The notes beneath the pieces are model-generated. The model saw only the letters and a program-made list of their open reading frames with translations, had not been told where the DNA came from and ran no database searches. From Ponticaulis sp. (GTDB taxonomy: Bacteria > Pseudomonadota > Alphaproteobacteria > Caulobacterales > Hyphomonadaceae): 64,000 nt of DNA. The translations under genes and the position numbers were made by a program. Positions 18,313 through 27,706 of the stretch are shown here, piece by piece. Each line of letters opens with the position of its first letter. The first letter of the stretch is position 1. The stretch spans positions 336,484-400,483 of the forward strand of contig PBNO01000003.1 in the NCBI GenBank assembly GCA_002723155.1, in the 5' to 3' direction.

Positions 18313-19209
18313 ATGAAAACCACTATCGCGCTTATCGCGTCTACCGCACTTATCTGTTCAGCTGGCGTAGCAAACGCTCAGGACTTCACACTCGAGCCAG
18401 GCTTCGGCTCTGTCAGCCTCGAAAACGGCTTCACACCAGATCCGTATGAAGTTGACCTGATTTCTGGTGGCTCAATTGATGCGTCATCTGTCGGCTGTGT
18501 CGGCATGATTGCAAACGCACCTGACTTCCGTGTCGATTACATGGCTGGCGACTTCTTCCCGCTCATCCTGTCTGTAGAATCCAATTCCGACACGACGCTC
18601 GTTGTGAACATGCCGGATGGCAGCTGGGCGTGTGACGATGATAGCGCGGGTAACCTCAACCCAATGATCGAGTTCAACCAGCCAATGTCCGGCCAGTATG
18701 ATATCTGGGTCGGCGCATTCGGCGGCGGCAATGATGAAGCCACGCTTTATATCTCTGAAGTTATGGCAGGTTCGTCATACGATGGCGGCGGCAGCTCAAT
18801 GGGCGGCGGAATGCCAGACTTCTCGCTCCCGCCATCATACGGCTCGGTTGATCTTCAATCTGGCTTCGACCCTGACCCGTACAATGTGCAGGTCACTTCC
18901 GGCGGCAGCCTTGACGCTGAAGTTGTCGGCTGTGCAGGCATGATCGCGACAGCACCTGACTTCCGCCTGAATTACGTCGCTGGCGATGTCTTCCCGCTTA
19001 TCATCTCTACAATGTCTTCCGACGACACCACTCTGGTGATCAACCAGCCGGACGGCAGCTGGATTTGCGACGATGACTCCGGTGAGAACTTCAACGCGTC
19101 TGTCACGATGGAAACACCAATGACCGGCCAGTACGACATCTGGGTTGGCAGCTTCTTCGGCGACAATCAGCCAGCAACGCTCTCTATCTCCGAGCTTTAC
19201 AGCAACTAA
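18313..19209 (+). CDS. Secreted protein made of two tandem repeats (pre-peptidase C-terminal-like domains)
   Basis: Protein of 298 aa with a signal peptide cut after 'AGVANA'. The mature part is two copies of a roughly 125-residue unit, joined by a Gly/Ser linker (DGGGSSMGGG). Each unit runs from 'DF.L.P..GSV.L..GF.PDPY' through 'VGC.GMIA.APDFR' and 'PDGSW.CDDDS' to 'M.GQYDIWVG.F'. The beta-rich acidic pattern with DDDS and 'YDIWVG' resembles PPC domains of secreted peptidases, but no catalytic domain is present. Two cysteines per unit could form a disulfide. Role unknown; perhaps surface binding or calcium-linked folding. Confidence 0.8.
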   Translation: MKTTIALIASTALICSAGVANAQDFTLEPGFGSVSLENGFTPDPYEVDLISGGSIDASSVGCVGMIANAPDFRVDYMAGDFFPLILSVESNSDTTLVVNMPDGSWACDDDSAGNLNPMIEFNQPMSGQYDIWVGAFGGGNDEATLYISEVMAGSSYDGGGSSMGGGMPDFSLPPSYGSVDLQSGFDPDPYNVQVTSGGSLDAEVVGCAGMIATAPDFRLNYVAGDVFPLIISTMSSDDTTLVINQPDGSWICDDDSGENFNASVTMETPMTGQYDIWVGSFFGDNQPATLSISELYSN

Positions 19210-19233
19210 GCTGATCGCATGACGAAACAGGAG

Positions 19234-19260
19234 ACCGGCTCACACAAGTGGGCCGGTTTT
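19234..19260 (+). terminator. Rho-independent terminator after the two-repeat protein gene
   Basis: ACCGGCTCAC (19234-19243) pairs with GTGGGCCGGT (19248-19257) around ACAA, with one G-U pair, followed by TTTTCT. It lies 25 bp after the stop codon. Confidence 0.85.
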
Positions 19261-19372
19261 CTATTGCCTGCGTTCGATAAAAATTCGCGCTTGCCAGACA
19301 CGCCAACTCCATGTTCAGAATTCAACCTGACCGGTAAGGCAGCAGGGGGCTGCTTTCCACAGGGGGAATCTC

Positions 19373-19777
19373 ATGGATTTTGGTACAGCGGTTGGTCGCT
19401 ATTTCTCAAACTATTTCAACTTTCAGGATCGCGCGCGCCGCGCCGAGTATTGGTGGCCGGTCTTCATGCAGCTTATCGCCTATCTGGCGATGCTCGCACT
19501 TAGCAGCCTCTTCGCCATGCTTGGCGATATTGGAGTGATGCTGATCTGGATCCCGATCGTTTTATATTGGCTGTTTGGTCTTGCCTGCTTCATTCCTTCA
19601 CTCGCTGTCGCCGTTCGTCGACTGCACGATAAAGATATGAGTGGCTGGTGGATCCTCATCGGCCTAGTTCCGCTGATTGGCGCATTGTTGCTTCTCTTCT
19701 TCTTCGTCACCGAAGGCACACCAGGCCCCAATAAATACGGCCCGAACCCGAAAAGCCCGACGCCTGACGTCTTCTAA
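19373..19777 (+). CDS. DUF805 membrane protein
   Basis: Inner-membrane protein of 134 aa of the DUF805 (YhaH-like) family. The family N-terminus is clear: 'YFNFQDRARRAEYWWPVF'. Three hydrophobic segments follow, at about 30-50, 55-80 and 95-115, with 'VAVRRLHDKDMSGWW' between the last two, and 'GPNKYGPNP' at the end. GGGGGAA precedes the ATG. Function of the family is not established. Confidence 0.9.
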   Translation: MDFGTAVGRYFSNYFNFQDRARRAEYWWPVFMQLIAYLAMLALSSLFAMLGDIGVMLIWIPIVLYWLFGLACFIPSLAVAVRRLHDKDMSGWWILIGLVPLIGALLLLFFFVTEGTPGPNKYGPNPKSPTPDVF

Positions 19778-19864
19778 GTCAGGCCTCACCCAACGGCATG
19801 GCTTGCCAAACGGCGCCCCGGGTCTAGTCTTCGCCAAAACGAAGATCAGCCTCGGGGAAACGCC

Positions 19865-20689
19865 ATGAGCGAGCAGCGCATCACCTACACAATCGAGAAC
19901 GGCATTGCGGACGTTAAAATGGTCCGCACGGATAAGATGAATGCGCTCGACGATGCGATGATCAACGCGCTCATCGACACAGCAGCCGAGCTGGAAAACC
20001 ACCCGGAAGTGCGCGTCGTTGTGCTGTCCGGCGACGGCCGCGCCTTCTGCGCGGGCCTCGACACCAGCAATTTCAAACGTACTGCAGAAGGCAATGGCGG
20101 CTCGGCCACTGTGAAGCATGGCGGCGGTCTTGCCGACCGCACGCATGGCATTGCCAACCGCGCCCAGCAGATCGTCTGGGGCTGGCGCAATCTGCACGCA
20201 CCCGTCATCGCCGCGGTTCACGGCATCGCCTTTGGCGGCGGCTTTCAGCTGACACTCGGCGCGGATATCCGGTTTGTGCATCCGGAAACCAAGCTCTCCA
20301 TTATGGAAGCCAAATGGGGCCTCATTCCAGATATGGGCGGCACGCCGGTCATGCGCGCTATCGCGTCCGAAGATATCCTGAGAGAGCTATCCTACACCGC
20401 GCGCATTTTCTCCGGCGAGCAGGCCAAAGAATACGGCTTTGCAACCCATGTTTCTGAAAGCCCATACGAAGATGCAATGGTTCTGGCACGCGAGATCGCA
20501 GAACGCTCCCCGTCGTCTGTGAAACGCTCAAAGAAGATGTTCAACGCCCTGTTCGATGCGACCGACGCCGAAGCCCTTCTGACAGAATCTGTTCTGCAGG
20601 ATGAGATCATCGGCAAGCCAAATCAGGTCGAAGCGGTGAAAGCAGGCATGGAAAAACGCGTCGGAAACTTCTCCGATACGTCAGACTAA
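19865..20689 (+). CDS. Enoyl-CoA hydratase/isomerase (crotonase family)
   Basis: Protein of 274 aa. The oxyanion-hole segments are 'SGDGRAFCAGLDTSNF' at about residues 55-70 and 'HGIAFGGGFQLTLGADIRFV' at about 119-138, followed by 'KWGLIPDMGGT'. These are the normal crotonase signatures, and the enzyme should act on acyl-CoA thioesters in the cytoplasm. The glutamates used by hydratases cannot be assigned with certainty, so hydratase or isomerase activity stays open. Single gene without other beta-oxidation genes around. Confidence 0.9.
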   Translation: MSEQRITYTIENGIADVKMVRTDKMNALDDAMINALIDTAAELENHPEVRVVVLSGDGRAFCAGLDTSNFKRTAEGNGGSATVKHGGGLADRTHGIANRAQQIVWGWRNLHAPVIAAVHGIAFGGGFQLTLGADIRFVHPETKLSIMEAKWGLIPDMGGTPVMRAIASEDILRELSYTARIFSGEQAKEYGFATHVSESPYEDAMVLAREIAERSPSSVKRSKKMFNALFDATDAEALLTESVLQDEIIGKPNQVEAVKAGMEKRVGNFSDTSD

Positions 20690-20722
20690 GCTTCTGTAAT
20701 TTTTATACATAACTGACAATCT

Positions 20723-20753
20723 GTAACGTTACACTGCGTTACGTTACCGTTAT
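20723..20753. promoter_or_regulatory. Cluster of GTTAC repeats upstream of a TonB receptor (possible operator)
   Basis: The stretch holds a perfect palindrome GTAACGTTAC at 20723-20732 and further GTTAC copies at 20738-20742 and 20743-20747, then GTTA at 20749. It sits about 90 bp before the receptor start codon, in an otherwise plain intergenic region. Such packing suggests a regulator binding site, perhaps a metal- or nutrient-sensing repressor, but I cannot assign the factor. Confidence 0.45.
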
Positions 20754-20840
20754 TTACTGCACTTCGATGTAGTGAACCCCGTATCAAATCCCTTCCGGCC
20801 CGCGGCATTGCTTCGGGCCGCCAGATCAAGGGATGGAAGA

Positions 20841-22889
20841 ATGATACGAACAAGCGCCATTGCGCTGCTGGCTGGCCTCACCTCTGTTTCGGCCTATGCT
20901 CAAACCGCAGACCTGACAGACGAAGAAAACCGCCTCTCCACGGTAGAGGTTCATGGCCGCGGTCTTGAGCTGATTGGCGAAGCGCAGGCCGCTTCGCAGG
21001 GCGTCGTCGGCTATGCTGACTTCGAAGACCGGCCTCTTTCCCGCGCTGGCGAGCTTGTTGAAGTCATTCCTGGCGTCATTGCTACCCAGCACTCAGGTGA
21101 AGGCAAAGCCAACCAGTTCTTCCTGCGCGGTTTCAACCTTGATCATGGCTCGGACTTTTCAGCCGTCGTAGATGGCGTGCCGCTCTCCATGCGCTCGCAC
21201 GGTCATGGTCAGGGCTATCTCGACCTTAATCCGATTATCCCCGAACTCGTTGAGCGCGTAGACTATCAAAAAGGTCCTTATTTCGCTGATACGGGTGATT
21301 TCTCCGTAGCGGGCGCTGGCACATACACGCTCTATTCCGAACTCGCTGAGAATTTCGTTGAACTGAAAGTGGGTGAGGACGGGTATCTGCGCACGGTGGG
21401 CGGCTATTCAACGCAGTTGTCAGAGACAACCACTCTCCTTCTTGCAGGTGAATTCCAGAACTATGACGGCCCATGGGAGAACGCGCAGGAGGTCGACAAG
21501 ATCAGCGGCCTGGCGCGCCTGTCCGGCGACTATAGCACATGGAATTACACCCTCACCGCGACCGCTTATGACAATAACTGGGTCTCCAGCGAGCAAATTC
21601 CCCTTCGCGCCATTCAATCCGGCCAGATCAGCCGGTTCGGGTCTCTCGATGATGATCTGGGCGGAGATGTCTCACGCTATAGCCTGTCGGGCCAGCTCGG
21701 CTTCAATCACGGCGATGGTGCGTCCACCGAGATTTCGGCCTTCTATGTCGACTCCTCTTTCAGCCTGACGTCCAATTTCACCTATTTCCTTGCCGATCCG
21801 GTAAATGGCGACGAATTTCACCAGTTTGACGAGCGCACGATTATGGGCGGCTCAATCCGCCATGAACGGGAATTGAGTGACCGCCTCGAGATTCATACGG
21901 GCGCACAACTGCGCTATGACGATGTCTCGGATGTTGGTTTGGAACTAACGGCAGGCCCGACTGTGTTGCAAACGGTCAATCGCGGCTCGGTTGAGGAATT
22001 CAGCCTCGGCGTATGGGGTGAGGCCGAATATCATTTCACGCCAACCCTGCGTGGCTCATTCGGCCTTCGCGCAGACTATTATGATGGTGAAGTCATCGCC
22101 GATATCGTGCCGCAAAACTCCGGCTCGATCGACGATACGCTGGTGACGCCTAACGCATCTCTGGCATGGCGCGCGAGTGATCACGTCGAGCTTTATGCGA
22201 GCTATGGCCGTGGCTTCCACACGAATGACATTCGCGGCACCGTGATCCAGATCGATCCGGCAACAGGTCAGCCAGCCACTCAGGCCCCGCTCTTTTCTGA
22301 AGGCGAAGGCTATGAGCTGGGTGCGCGCTTCGAACGCGGCGACTTCAACCTGTCAGCGGCCCTGTTCACGCTAGAACTCGACTCTGAACTGATCTTTGTC
22401 GGCGACGCTGGCACGACCGAAATCAATGACGCCACCACACGCACAGGCGTTGAGCTGACCAGCTTCTGGCGCCCGAATGACTGGCTCACCCTTGATGCCA
22501 GTGCGGCTTTCACGGACGCTGAGTTCAATGTGTCTGGCCCTGACACCGCCATTCCGAATGCAGTTGAAACCGTGTTTGGCGGCGGCATGCATCTCGATTT
22601 CGAACCATGGGTATTCACCGCGCGTCTACGCTATCTGGGTGAAGCTCCGCTGATCGAAGACAGCTCGGTCACCACCGATCCGACGACCATTCTGAACCTT
22701 GGTGCCAGCTACACCTGGAACACTCTCGACTTCGGTCTTGAGGTTCTGAACGCCCTCGACGCGGAAGATAACGACATCAGCTATTTCTACGAAAGCCAGC
22801 TTCAGGGCGAAGCCAATCCGATCGAGGATATTCACTTCAAACCCGTCGAGCCCCGTCAGGTCCGTTTCAGAGTGCGGTATAACTTCTGA
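20841..22889 (+). CDS. TonB-dependent outer-membrane receptor
   Basis: Outer-membrane gated porin of 682 aa. The start at 20841 gives a signal peptide (MIRTSAIALLAGLTSVSAYA). The plug domain is at about 30-160, with 'GVVGYADFEDRPLSRAGELVEVIPGVIATQHSGEGKANQFFLRGFNLDHG'-type content read in short pieces, followed by 'VDGVPLSM' and a His-rich 'RSHGHGQGY'. The rest is a beta-barrel ending in the terminal aromatic 'RVRYNF'. The ligand is unknown; the HGHG segment hints at metal but does not prove it. An earlier in-frame ATG at 20772 would put 23 residues before the signal. The GTTAC cluster upstream may control it. Confidence 0.92.
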   Translation: MIRTSAIALLAGLTSVSAYAQTADLTDEENRLSTVEVHGRGLELIGEAQAASQGVVGYADFEDRPLSRAGELVEVIPGVIATQHSGEGKANQFFLRGFNLDHGSDFSAVVDGVPLSMRSHGHGQGYLDLNPIIPELVERVDYQKGPYFADTGDFSVAGAGTYTLYSELAENFVELKVGEDGYLRTVGGYSTQLSETTTLLLAGEFQNYDGPWENAQEVDKISGLARLSGDYSTWNYTLTATAYDNNWVSSEQIPLRAIQSGQISRFGSLDDDLGGDVSRYSLSGQLGFNHGDGASTEISAFYVDSSFSLTSNFTYFLADPVNGDEFHQFDERTIMGGSIRHERELSDRLEIHTGAQLRYDDVSDVGLELTAGPTVLQTVNRGSVEEFSLGVWGEAEYHFTPTLRGSFGLRADYYDGEVIADIVPQNSGSIDDTLVTPNASLAWRASDHVELYASYGRGFHTNDIRGTVIQIDPATGQPATQAPLFSEGEGYELGARFERGDFNLSAALFTLELDSELIFVGDAGTTEINDATTRTGVELTSFWRPNDWLTLDASAAFTDAEFNVSGPDTAIPNAVETVFGGGMHLDFEPWVFTARLRYLGEAPLIEDSSVTTDPTTILNLGASYTWNTLDFGLEVLNALDAEDNDISYFYESQLQGEANPIEDIHFKPVEPRQVRFRVRYNF

Positions 22890-22907
22890 GGCTTGCCTGA
22901 CGCCCCT

Positions 22908-22939
22908 GCCGGCTTCGGGCTGCCTTCCCCGGAGCCGGC
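22908..22939 (+). terminator. GC-rich hairpin after the TonB receptor gene
   Basis: GCCGGCT (22908-22914) pairs with AGCCGGC (22933-22939) with partial inner pairing. It lies 18 bp after the stop codon. Only a short CCTCTT tract follows, so termination strength is uncertain. Confidence 0.55.
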
Positions 22940-23064
22940 CCTCTTCAATTAATTGCGTTTATTTAATTATATTAGTGTAGCTAACTATCGACAAAAGCAA
23001 GGCACGACGATATGACTAGCGCTTAGCCACCACTTTCCTCCTGAGCTCGTGCATGGGAAGACTC

Positions 23065-23101
23065 AAAGGACCAGCCCTTCGCAGGACTGGTCCCTTTTTT
23101 T
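23065..23101 (+). terminator. Strong rho-independent terminator (+ strand), well past the TonB gene
   Basis: GGACCAG (23068-23074) pairs with CTGGTCC (23087-23093), flanked by AAA and a long T-run to 23101. It is 176 bp beyond the receptor stop and 21 bp before the end of the converging permease gene. The distance leaves room for a short non-coding transcript between 22945 and 23101, but no clear promoter is visible. It could serve both strands weakly. Confidence 0.85.
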
Positions 23102-23121
23102 GTTCGCTTATTGGGCGTCGA

Positions 23122-23931
23122 TCAGGCTTTGAGTTTGTAGCCGATCTTGAACAGCCACCAGACGAATGCGCAGGTGACAAAGGCAAGGCCGCCGGTCACG
23201 AAGACACCCGTCATGATGTTGGAGTTCGCCACGCCGAGGAAGCCATAGCGGAAACCGTCAATCAGATAGAAGAACGGGTCCCAGTGAGCGAGCGTCTGGA
23301 ACGGCTCTGCAAGAACCTTCACATCGTAGAATGTACCGGACAGGAAGGTCAGAGGCACGATCACAAAATTGGTCACCGCCGCGAGGTGGTCGAATTTATC
23401 AGCCCAGATGCCGCCTGCAGCGCCAATCGCGCCGAGAATAATGCTCGCCATCATGGAGAACCAGATGACCGCCCAGATATGGGCGATAGACAGAGAGGCA
23501 AGGCCGAGGATCTGGATCGCAATACCTGTAACGAGGCCAACCATAATCCCGCGCGTGGCCGCACCGGCGACAAAGCCCAGCGTCAGCTCGAGCGCAGACA
23601 GCGGCGGCATGAGGAAGTCGACAGATGTGCCCTGCACTTTTGAGATCGTCAGAGAGCTCGCCGTATTCTGGAAGGCGTTCTGCAGGATGGACATGATGAT
23701 CAGGCCCGGCGCCAGGAAGTTCTGATAGGCAATGCCGTCAAAATCTCCGGTGAGTTCACCGCGATTGCCAAAGGCAAGCTTGAACACTGTCATCAGAAGA
23801 AGAGTAGAGACGGCAGGTGCAAACAGGGTCTGCATCGCCACTTTGATAAAACGCCCGACTTCGCGCTTATACAGCGTGAACATTCCGAGCCAGTTCCAAC
23901 CGGCAAATCGGCGAGGTTCAGCGTAGCTCAT
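23122..23931 (-). CDS. ABC-2 type transporter permease
   Basis: Integral membrane protein of 269 aa with six hydrophobic segments, of the ABC-2 export permease family. The N-terminus 'FAGWNWLGMFTLYKREVGRF' and the 'LAPGLIIMSILQNAFQNTASSL' region are typical. Usually the ATPase gene lies next to it; none is seen on either side here, so its ATPase must be elsewhere. The frame is open to 23970, but the ATG at 23931 fits the family N-terminus. Substrate unknown (polysaccharide, drug or lipid are all possible). Confidence 0.88.
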   Translation of the reverse strand: MSYAEPRRFAGWNWLGMFTLYKREVGRFIKVAMQTLFAPAVSTLLLMTVFKLAFGNRGELTGDFDGIAYQNFLAPGLIIMSILQNAFQNTASSLTISKVQGTSVDFLMPPLSALELTLGFVAGAATRGIMVGLVTGIAIQILGLASLSIAHIWAVIWFSMMASIILGAIGAAGGIWADKFDHLAAVTNFVIVPLTFLSGTFYDVKVLAEPFQTLAHWDPFFYLIDGFRYGFLGVANSNIMTGVFVTGGLAFVTCAFVWWLFKIGYKLKA

Positions 23932-24053
23932 GGTGTCAGCCCCTTGGTTTCCGTCAATCAGGTCCAACACATAAGGCTTTCGGACGAGAATGGAATGGCC
24001 AGAACACCCTGCACATATGAGTTCGCGTTAATTGACCAGATAGGTTTCCTCGG

Positions 24054-24161
24054 TTTTCCACATGCAATTAGTTAATTTTGCCTACTAGATGTGGATTAAT
24101 CATGTTCTCCACAGATCATGATATTGTGTCCGCCGCTTCAACCTATACGATATGTGGGGAA
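24054..24161. promoter_or_regulatory. Four DnaA-box-like sites upstream of gcrA
   Basis: Against the TTATCCACA box, TTTTCCACA (24054-24062, +) and TTCTCCACA (24105-24113, +) have one mismatch, TAATCCACA (24090-24098, -) has one, and TTCCCCACA (24153-24161, -) has two. All lie within 108 bp upstream of the gcrA start. In Caulobacter, DnaA activates gcrA transcription, so this is probably the gcrA control region. A replication origin is a less likely reading because the usual origin neighbours are missing. Confidence 0.6.
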
Positions 24162-24230
24162 GGCTAAGGTTAACAAAGTCTCAACGCTACTACATATTGA
24201 TTAACAAAACTGACTTTCAGGAGGCGGATG

Positions 24231-24752
24231 ATGAGTTGGACAGAAGAGCGGGTGGAACAGCTCAAGAAACTCTGGACCGAGGGCCATAGCGCCAGCCAGA
24301 TTGCCAACCAGCTTGGCGGTGTCACACGCAATGCCGTCATCGGCAAAGTCCACCGGCTGGGCCTCTCTGGCCGCGCGACGCCGTCACGTCCGGTGAAGCG
24401 CCCACCACGTCTGGCAAGGCCAAAACCAGCGCCGCAGCGTGTCGAGCGCCCAGTCGCACCGACACCAGAGGTCGCTGCACCACAACAGCAGCAGCCGTCA
24501 ACGCTGCCAGCTGTCGCAAAATCTACAGAACCGCTTGATCCGGTAAAACTGGCGAATGGCGACTTCGCAAGCGTTCTGAACATTCGCGAGTCCATGTGCA
24601 AATGGCCAATCGGCGATCCGATGGACAAGGATTTTGCATTCTGTGGTCGCGCAGCCTCCGGCGGCCCTTACTGCGCAGAACACGCAAAAGTCGCGTTCCA
24701 GCCGAAAAAGTCGCGCACACGACGCGAAGACGGTCAACGCGCCGCTGGCTAG
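24231..24752 (+). CDS. gcrA: GcrA cell-cycle regulator
   Basis: Transcription cofactor of 173 aa that binds the housekeeping sigma factor and methylated GANTC promoters and drives S-phase genes in Caulobacter. The N-terminal helix-turn-helix is unmistakable: 'MSWTEERVEQLKKLW' and 'QIANQLGGVTRNAVIGKVHR'. A Pro-rich linker follows, then the C-terminal sigma-binding part with 'CKWPIGDP', 'FCGR' and 'YCAEHAKVAF'. Two ATGs stand in tandem; 24231 is favoured because AGGAGG lies 6 nt before it. Presence of this gene restricts the host to alphaproteobacteria of the Caulobacter/Rhizobium branch. Confidence 0.96.
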   Translation: MSWTEERVEQLKKLWTEGHSASQIANQLGGVTRNAVIGKVHRLGLSGRATPSRPVKRPPRLARPKPAPQRVERPVAPTPEVAAPQQQQPSTLPAVAKSTEPLDPVKLANGDFASVLNIRESMCKWPIGDPMDKDFAFCGRAASGGPYCAEHAKVAFQPKKSRTRREDGQRAAG

Positions 24753-24784
24753 CGAAAAATCGGGAAGACCAGATCCCAAACCAA

Positions 24785-24817
24785 AAACACCGCGCCAGAA
24801 CGACGCGGTGTTTTTTT
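24785..24817 (+). terminator. Rho-independent terminator after gcrA
   Basis: AAACACCGCG (24785-24794) pairs with CGCGGTGTTT (24804-24813), followed by T to 24817. It lies between the converging gcrA and secA genes; A-rich sequence before the stem lets it work for secA also. Confidence 0.9.
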
Positions 24818-24841
24818 ATGTTTTATTTTCCAGTCTGAGGA

Positions 24842-27541
24842 TCAGACCTGTTGAGGTGCTGGCGCCGGGCGCTGTTGCGGCGGTGGTCCCTGCTGAATCT
24901 GGAAGTTCATCAGCGTGCCGGTCACTGTTTTACGCAATGAAGACAGAAGCTCTGAGAAGAGCGCAAACGCTTCAGATTTGAACTCGTTGAGCGGATCACG
25001 CTGGCCATAACTGCGCAGGTGAATAACAGAACGGAGCTGATCAAGCTGCTGCAGGTGTTCGCGCCATTCTTTGTCCAGAAGCTGGAGAAGAATTTGCTTC
25101 TCGAACCAGCGCATACGCTCCGGACCCATTTCAGCTGCACGCGCAAGGAAGGCTTCATCAGCAGCGGCTGACAGACGCTCGATGATTTCCTCGTTCGCCA
25201 CACCCTCTTCGGACGCCCACTCGCGGATAGGCGGTGTGATGCCGAAGATTTTGTGTGTTTCTTCGATCAGACCATCAATGTCCCACTGCTCGGCGTAGGT
25301 TTTAGGCGGCATAGCCTCATTGACGATGTCCTCAACCACATCACGGCGCATTTCCGTGATGGTGTCGCTCACGTCTTCAGCCGTCATGAATTCGATACGC
25401 TGTTCGAAGATCGCTTTACGCTGATCGTTCGTCACGTTGTCGTATTTCAGAAGGTTCTTACGAATTTCGAAGTTGCGCTGCTCGACCTTTTTCTGAGAGG
25501 TCTCGAGCGCCTTGTTCATCCATGGGTGAACAATGGCTTCGTCTTCCTTGATACCGAGGCGACGCATAATGGTGTCGAGACGTTCGGCTGCGAAGATGCG
25601 CAGAAGATCGTCTTCGATAGACACGTAGAATTTAGAACGGCCCGGGTCACCCTGACGGCCTGTACGACCACGAAGCTGGTTATCGATACGGCGGCTCTCG
25701 TGACGCTCTGTACCCAGAACGAACAGACCACCGGCATCCAGTGCTTTCTTCTTCGCTGCTGCAATCTCGTCTTTCAGACGGGTTTTCAGCTGCTCGTGCT
25801 TACCATCTTCAATTTCCTGACGGATCTGCTCGAGCACTTTATGCTCAACGCGCTTCACCACCTGATCGCGCAGTTCAGGCGGAACATTTCGCATGATCTG
25901 GTCACGGCTTGCCGCCAACGCTGGTGTCTTTTCAATAATGCGGCCGACTTCTTCCTGAAGCTCGGTCTGGAACTCAGCCTGCAGCTGGTCCTGACGACCC
26001 GCCAGAAGCTCGGTCTCCATGCGCATTTCAAGGTTACCGCCAAGCTGGATGTCCGTACCACGGCCAGCCATGTTCGTTGCAACCGTGATCGCGCCCGGCA
26101 TACCGGCTTGCGCGATGATCAGAGCCTCACGCTCGTGGTGACGGGCGTTCAGAACCTGGTGCGGAATTTTCGCCTGAGCGAGCAGTGTAGAGAGAAGCTC
26201 GGACTTCTCGATAGACGCTGTACCGAGCAGAACCGGCTGACCACGCTGATGGCAGTCACGCAGCTCTTCGATGATCGCTTTGTATTTCTCTTTCGCGGTC
26301 CGGTAGACGACATCATCGTCATCGATACGCTGGATCGGGCGGTTCGTTGGAATGTCGAACACGCGCAGACCATACGTGTCCATGAACTCGTCGGCTTCTG
26401 TGTCAGCCGTACCGGTCATGCCCGCGAGTTTCTCATAGAGGCGGAAATAGTTCTGGTAGGTGATGGACGCGAGCGTCTGGTTTTCCGGCTGGATCGTGAC
26501 GCCTTCTTTGGCTTCGATCGCCTGGTGCAGACCTTCTGAAAGGCGGCGGCCTTCCATCATACGGCCTGTGAACTCGTCAATCAGCATGACCTGCTTGTCT
26601 TTGACGATATAGTCTTTGTCGCGCGTAAACAGCTTGTGCGCACGCAGCGCCTGGTTAGCGTGGTGAACAATGGTGATGTTCTGCGGGTCATACATAGACC
26701 CTTCCATGAGGCCAGCCTGTGTCAGCAGGTCCTCAATGTGCTCGTTACCTTCTTCGGTGAAGACGATAGAGCGCTGTTTCTCGTCGAGGTCATAATCCTC
26801 GTCGACCAGCTGAGGAATGATCGCATCAATCTGACGGTAAAGGTCGGAGCGGTCATCTGTCGGGCCGGAAATGATCAGAGGCGTACGCGCCTCATCGATC
26901 AGAATGGAGTCGACTTCGTCCACGATACAATAATTGTGACCGCGCTGAACCATGTCGTTCAGAGCGTATTTCATATTGTCGCGAAGATAGTCGAAACCAA
27001 ATTCGTTGTTTGTGCCGTATGTGATGTCGCAGGCATAAGCTTCACGGCGCTGGCGGTCATCAAGACCGTGAACGATCGTACCGGTTTTCAAGCCAAGGAA
27101 GCTGTAAACCTGGTTCATCCACTCTGCGTCACGGCTGGCGAGGTAGTCATTCACCGTGATGACGTGAACGCCCTTGCCTTCGAGCGCATTCAGATAGGCC
27201 GGAAGCGTTGCGACAAGGGTTTTACCCTCACCTGTACGCATTTCTGCGATATTACCGGAATGGAGAACCATGCCGCCAATGAGCTGTACGTCGAAATGTC
27301 GCATACCCATGGCACGCTTCGACGCCTCACGCACAACGGCGAACGCTTCTTCCAGAATGTCGTCCAGCGTCGCGCCATTGGCCAGTTTTTGTTTGAATTC
27401 GGCGGTTTTACCCCGGAGCGCACTATCAGAAAGCGCTTCAATTACGGGCTCCATCGCATTGATCCGCTGAACGCGCGCCCGGTAAGGCTTAATCTGACGC
27501 TCGTTCGAGGATCCGAATAATTTCTTTGCAAGTTGAAGCAT
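24842..27541 (-). CDS. secA: Preprotein translocase ATPase SecA
   Basis: Motor ATPase that pushes unfolded proteins through SecYEG at the inner membrane; 899 aa. Walker A is in '[20 protein letters not shown]', the helicase-like Walker B in '[15 protein letters not shown]', with '[12 protein letters not shown]' and '[12 protein letters not shown]' motifs downstream. The protein ends '...[17 protein letters not shown]' without the usual C-terminal CxC...CH zinc motif that binds SecB and phospholipids. No such motif is found in the sequence just after the stop codon. It is divergent from the parvulin gene at 27707. Confidence 0.97.
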   Translation of the reverse strand: MLQLAKKLFGSSNERQIKPYRARVQRINAMEPVIEALSDSALRGKTAEFKQKLANGATLDDILEEAFAVVREASKRAMGMRHFDVQLIGGMVLHSGNIAEMRTGEGKTLVATLPAYLNALEGKGVHVITVNDYLASRDAEWMNQVYSFLGLKTGTIVHGLDDRQRREAYACDITYGTNNEFGFDYLRDNMKYALNDMVQRGHNYCIVDEVDSILIDEARTPLIISGPTDDRSDLYRQIDAIIPQLVDEDYDLDEKQRSIVFTEEGNEHIEDLLTQAGLMEGSMYDPQNITIVHHANQALRAHKLFTRDKDYIVKDKQVMLIDEFTGRMMEGRRLSEGLHQAIEAKEGVTIQPENQTLASITYQNYFRLYEKLAGMTGTADTEADEFMDTYGLRVFDIPTNRPIQRIDDDDVVYRTAKEKYKAIIEELRDCHQRGQPVLLGTASIEKSELLSTLLAQAKIPHQVLNARHHEREALIIAQAGMPGAITVATNMAGRGTDIQLGGNLEMRMETELLAGRQDQLQAEFQTELQEEVGRIIEKTPALAASRDQIMRNVPPELRDQVVKRVEHKVLEQIRQEIEDGKHEQLKTRLKDEIAAAKKKALDAGGLFVLGTERHESRRIDNQLRGRTGRQGDPGRSKFYVSIEDDLLRIFAAERLDTIMRRLGIKEDEAIVHPWMNKALETSQKKVEQRNFEIRKNLLKYDNVTNDQRKAIFEQRIEFMTAEDVSDTITEMRRDVVEDIVNEAMPPKTYAEQWDIDGLIEETHKIFGITPPIREWASEEGVANEEIIERLSAAADEAFLARAAEMGPERMRWFEKQILLQLLDKEWREHLQQLDQLRSVIHLRSYGQRDPLNEFKSEAFALFSELLSSLRKTVTGTLMNFQIQQGPPPQQRPAPAPQQV

Positions 27542-27706
27542 AAATCAAAACCAGTTCGTCGCACTTTCAGCTTGGATAGCACGCACATCTTTACATACTC
27601 TGCACACGAGCGGGGATTTGACCTCGACCCTGCGATGAGCATGACTTAAGTAGCCTATAAATTGGTGTCAATGTAGATGACCTGCAAGCAGGAAAGACAG
27701 ACGCGC

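Noticed and set aside
24054-24161. Chromosomal replication origin suggested by DnaA-like boxes
   Set aside because: No AT-rich unwinding repeats or origin-linked genes (dnaA, hemE, parAB, rpmH); position before gcrA explains the sites better.
25253-26539. 428-codon open frame antisense to secA (and another at 26636-27520)
   Set aside because: Shadow of secA codon bias; no start signals or family resemblance.
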